From Candidatus Aenigmatarchaeota archaeon (lineage in GTDB: Archaea; Aenigmatarchaeota; Aenigmatarchaeia; GW2011-AR5; JACRMX01), in NCBI GenBank assembly GCA_018304635.1, contig JAGVVW010000003.1, positions 1-49,962 of the forward strand: a stretch of DNA of 49,962 nt. Reading direction: 5' to 3'. The notes below the pieces were generated by a model. That model made no database searches. It saw only the letters and a list, made by a program, of their open reading frames with translations, and was not told where the DNA came from. Position numbers and translations under genes: made by a program. Below are positions 49,559-49,962 of this stretch, in pieces (positions within the stretch are counted from its first letter, which is position 1; every line of letters begins with the position of its first letter).

Positions 49559-49962
49559 ACCGAAATTGAATTTCAAGGACAGACAACTTGTTTAGAAACT
49601 GAATTTTTAAGCATTTTTTTATTTTATAGATAAACAGACAACTGCATTCGGGAAAACTGTTAGGATAGAAGCTGCTGCTGGAAATTCTGTTTCAATAAGA
49701 AATGTCGGAAGCCAAACTATCGCCGTGAATGAAATTGCTGTCTTTGTAGATGGTTCAAAGCAAGGTAATAATTTACCAAGTGATCTTATTGCGGGTCAGG
49801 TTCAACAATATACATTAACTAATGCATGCAGTGGCACTGGTGTAACTACTGTTAAAGTAACAGCTCCTGGTGGATCAGATAAGACAACATGCTAAACCGA
49901 AATTGAATTTCAAGGACAGACAACTTGTTTAGAAACTGAATTTTTAAGCATTTTTTTATTTT
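49511..49962. repeat. 115-bp near-identical direct repeats at the pilin locus
   Basis: Bases 49511-49625 and 49848-49962 match at all but one position. They cover the last pilin codons, the stop and 67 bases of downstream sequence. The period is 337 bases. The window ends exactly where the second copy ends, in the same T-run that precedes the headless copy, so another unit may follow. Confidence 0.85.
49611..49895 (+). pseudogene. headless pilin copy (possible silent cassette)
   Basis: The frame reads DKQTTAFGKTVRIEAAAG, VSIRNVGSQTIAVNEIAVF and APGGSDKTTC to TAA 49893-49895. It aligns over its full length with residues from about 42 of the upstream pilin but has no start codon, signal or hydrophobic helix; a stop closes the frame at 49608-49610. 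Substitutions cluster in the middle, while the last 30 codons and the downstream sequence are nearly identical to the expressed copy. Confidence 0.7.

Noticed and set aside
1-49962. tRNA and rRNA genes
   Set aside because: I looked for T-loop and related conserved tRNA patterns on both strands by eye and found none convincing; a covariance-model scan would settle this.

Overview
The window is AT-rich archaeal DNA. It carries archaeal or archaeo-eukaryotic information-processing genes: eL15, eL40, transcription factor S, aIF2-beta, the RNase P proteins Pop5 and Rpp30, Pus10, Trm5, a Fap7-type kinase, type II methionine aminopeptidase, archaeal AspRS, deoxyhypusine synthase and RtcB. It also has geranylgeranyl reductase (isoprenoid lipids), an AglB/Stt3-type oligosaccharyltransferase, KGITPV-type archaeal pilins and TATA-like boxes just upstream of genes. 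The lineage cannot be fixed from the sequence. The compact gene style and many tiny genes would fit an uncultivated DPANN- or Altiarchaeota-like genome, but that is inference. I saw no tRNA, rRNA, CRISPR array or intact insertion sequence.

Layout. 1-2.8 kb: small hypothetical and membrane proteins, two broken small genes and a composite palindromic repeat. 2.8-9 kb: signal peptidase, a nucleoside-phosphorylase-like protein, regulators (Lrp and two AbrB-ACT fusions), a GNAT, TFS and a ROK/Glk-like sugar kinase. 9-17.8 kb: eL40 cluster, Fap7, HtpX, an AbrB/RelE pair, a lone receiver domain, an NSUN RNA methylase, a B12-type radical SAM protein, a cluster of micro-genes, and an ultra-acidic microprotein coupled to Trm5. 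17.8-25 kb: HIT protein, compact Ni-CO dehydrogenase, RtcB, a pilin-like FG-GAP protein, Pus10 and a pilin/LamG pseudogene. 25-32.6 kb: AspRS, ArgRS, VapBC, methionine aminopeptidase and a vapC remnant. 32.6-38.8 kb: eL15, Rpp30-Pop5-aIF2beta-DUF424, surface proteins, and deoxyhypusine synthase beside a PLP decarboxylase. 38.8-50 kb: epimerase, VapBC, flippase-like protein, geranylgeranyl reductase, an oligosaccharyltransferase split into two genes, an RNA ligase, an AlbA_2/ATPase regulator, a GT4 glycosyltransferase and a pilin followed by a headless pilin copy.

Two themes link the regions. First, the intergenic spaces carry a family of short palindromic units that appear to insert into one another. 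Filled and empty versions of the same site can be compared within this window, and one unit lies exactly between the two halves of the oligosaccharyltransferase. Second, cell-surface genes are prominent: signal peptidase, pilins, FG-GAP and LamG proteins, the N-glycosylation enzyme, sugar-nucleotide epimerase and glycosyltransferase. The pilin locus at the right edge looks like an expressed gene followed by a start-less cassette. The sequence stops exactly at the end of that repeat unit, which suggests more copies lie beyond.

Several very small genes are broken by one lesion each, while all large genes read through cleanly. This suggests real decay of accessory micro-genes rather than poor sequence quality, though errors cannot be excluded from sequence alone.
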